Shown here piece after piece: positions 46,459 to 47,601 of a DNA stretch of 47,601 nucleotides. Position 1 is the stretch's first letter. Each line of letters starts with the position of its first letter. This DNA is from Comamonadaceae bacterium (GTDB lineage: Bacteria; Pseudomonadota; Gammaproteobacteria; Burkholderiales; Burkholderiaceae_C). The translations under genes were made by a program, and so were the position numbers. The notes under the pieces are model-generated. The model had not been told where the DNA came from. It saw nothing but the letters and a program-made list of their open reading frames with translations, and ran no database searches. The stretch covers positions 1 through 47,601 of the forward strand of contig CANBVJ010000020.1 in the NCBI GenBank assembly GCA_947372865.1, written 5' to 3'.

Positions 46459-47601
46459 ATGGCGGCCAACCTTCTCGACTATGACCTCGAGGGCTTGGCC
46501 CTTTTTTGCGAGCGTCTAGGCGAGAAGCGCTTTCGGGCGGTCCAGCTTTTTCGTTGGATCCACCAAAAAGGCGCGTCCGAGTTTGACGCCATGACCGACC
46601 TGGCCAAGTCCTTGCGCGAAAAGCTCAAGGGCTGCGCCCAGGTCCAGCCACTGCGCGTCCTGTCCCAGCACGAATCCACCGACGGCACCATCAAGTGGCT
46701 GTTTGACGTGGGGGCGGGCGACGCCGTAGAGGCCGTTTTCATCCCCGAATCCGACCGTGGCACGCTGTGCATTTCGTCCCAGGCCGGCTGCGCCGTGGGC
46801 TGCCGCTTTTGCTCCACCGGCCACCAGGGCTTTAGCCGCAACCTGACGGCGGGCGAAATCGTCTCGCAGCTCTGGTTTGCCGAGCACTTTTTGCGCAAAC
46901 ACCTGGCCCGAGACGAACGCATCATTTCCAACGTGGTGATGATGGGCATGGGCGAGCCGCTGCAAAACTACACCGAACTCGTGCCGGCCCTCAAAGTCAT
47001 GCTCGACGACCACGCCTACGGCCTGTCGCGCCGGCGCGTCACCGTGTCCACCTCGGGTATGGTGCCCATGATGGACCGCCTGGGCCAGGATTGCCCGGTG
47101 GCGCTGGCCGTGTCCTTGCACGCGCCCAATGACGCCCTGCGCGAAAGCCTGGTGCCGCTCAACAAAAAATACCCGATCGCCGAACTCATGCAGGCCTGCG
47201 TGCGCTACCTTGCCGTGGCGCCGCGCGACTTCATCACCTTTGAGTACTGCATGCTCGACGGCGTCAACGACACCCTCGCCCATGCGGATGAACTGGTGCG
47301 CCTGGTGCAGGCGCAGTCGGCCAAGGCCTGGTGCAAGTTCAACCTGATTCCCTTCAACCCGTTTCCTGCCTCGGGCCTGAAGCGCTCCAACAACGCAGCC
47401 GTGCAAGCCTTTGCCCGGGCGCTCACCGATGCAGGCATCGTCACCACCGTGCGCAAAACGCGCGGTGACGATATCGATGCCGCCTGCGGCCAGCTCGCGG
47501 GCGACGTACAAGACCGCACCGCCGTGGGCAAGCGCATGGCCAAGCAGCGCACCATCCTGTTGACCCCGGTGCCCAATGTGGCGCTTGCCGACCCTGAGAA
47601 T
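46459..47601 (+). CDS. rlmN: Dual-specificity RNA methyltransferase RlmN (3' end cut by window)
   Basis: A radical-SAM enzyme that makes m2A2503 in 23S rRNA and m2A37 in some tRNAs. 381 codons are present with no stop, so the gene runs past the window; family length (about 375-390) means only a few residues are lost. The N-terminal accessory domain has [20 protein letters not shown]. The cluster motif [20 protein letters not shown] lies near residues 113-120, [13 protein letters not shown] near 158 and [20 protein letters not shown] near 220. The second catalytic cysteine is probably that in [13 protein letters not shown] near residue 344. Co-directional with ndk, 8 bp downstream. Confidence 0.95.
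   Translation, partial: MAANLLDYDLEGLALFCERLGEKRFRAVQLFRWIHQKGASEFDAMTDLAKSLREKLKGCAQVQPLRVLSQHESTDGTIKWLFDVGAGDAVEAVFIPESDRGTLCISSQAGCAVGCRFCSTGHQGFSRNLTAGEIVSQLWFAEHFLRKHLARDERIISNVVMMGMGEPLQNYTELVPALKVMLDDHAYGLSRRRVTVSTSGMVPMMDRLGQDCPVALAVSLHAPNDALRESLVPLNKKYPIAELMQACVRYLAVAPRDFITFEYCMLDGVNDTLAHADELVRLVQAQSAKAWCKFNLIPFNPFPASGLKRSNNAAVQAFARALTDAGIVTTVRKTRGDDIDAACGQLAGDVQDRTAVGKRMAKQRTILLTPVPNVALADPEN

Overview
This is a dense, GC-rich (roughly 60-65%) bacterial chromosome segment. Protein family signatures, gene order and codon use suggest a betaproteobacterium of the order Burkholderiales, most like the Comamonadaceae (Rhodoferax/Polaromonas/Acidovorax type). That placement is inference: there is no rRNA in the window, and the arguments are the rpsF-priB-rpsR-rplI-dnaB block, the hom-thrC-moeA-moaD-moaE run, the odhA-odhB-lpdA operon next to zapE, and a CCCCCGAGGGGG-type intergenic repeat.

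Layout. 1-3024: end of an NlpD-like M23 peptidase, rlmD, a convergent Bax-inhibitor-1/YccA membrane protein, and a GlcG/HbpS-family protein. 3035-8788: the gluconeogenic switch, with ppsR and ppsA divergent, and a fused DUF4212/sodium:solute symporter translationally coupled to ppsA. 8798-11957: ribosomal protein and replication block rpsF-priB-rpsR-rplI, then dnaB, closed by an 85-bp tandem repeat. 12152-15070: minus-strand phoH/PIN gene, bcp peroxiredoxin and an Mth938-like protein. 15177-21255: alaT, hom, thrC, moeA, moaD, moaE. 21317-26037: a hypothetical protein, clpB with a heat-shock-like promoter, an NlpC/P60 peptidase and an isochorismatase-family hydrolase. 26155-33851: prpE and the 2-oxoglutarate dehydrogenase operon odhA(sucA)-odhB(sucB)-lpdA. 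38096-47601: zapE, a periplasmic coiled-coil protein and a DinG/YoaA helicase (an overlapping trio), bamD and rluD back to back, scpB-rluB, ndk and rlmN (cut by the window edge).

The exception to this housekeeping content is 33909-38095. It starts with an NRDE/TANGO2-family gene broken by a -1 shift on a run of eight T. Then come four unusual genes with noticeably lower GC: a 2OG-Fe(II)-oxygenase-like protein, a 140-residue stand-alone SET-domain protein, a protein resembling the catalytic half of arginyl-tRNA-protein transferase, and a YkgJ-type cysteine-cluster protein that overlaps it by 4 bp. The stretch ends in a 660-bp non-coding tract that is AT-rich in its first part and holds the decayed N-terminus of an MmeI/type IIG-like DNA methyltransferase. 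Protein methylation, aminoacyl transfer and hydroxylation are all protein-modification chemistries. I therefore propose this as a candidate undescribed protein-modification locus inserted between the lpdA and zapE neighbourhoods. Joint function is inference; only the motifs, gene orientations and spacings are seen directly.

No tRNA, rRNA, CRISPR array, insertion sequence or intact prophage gene was found.
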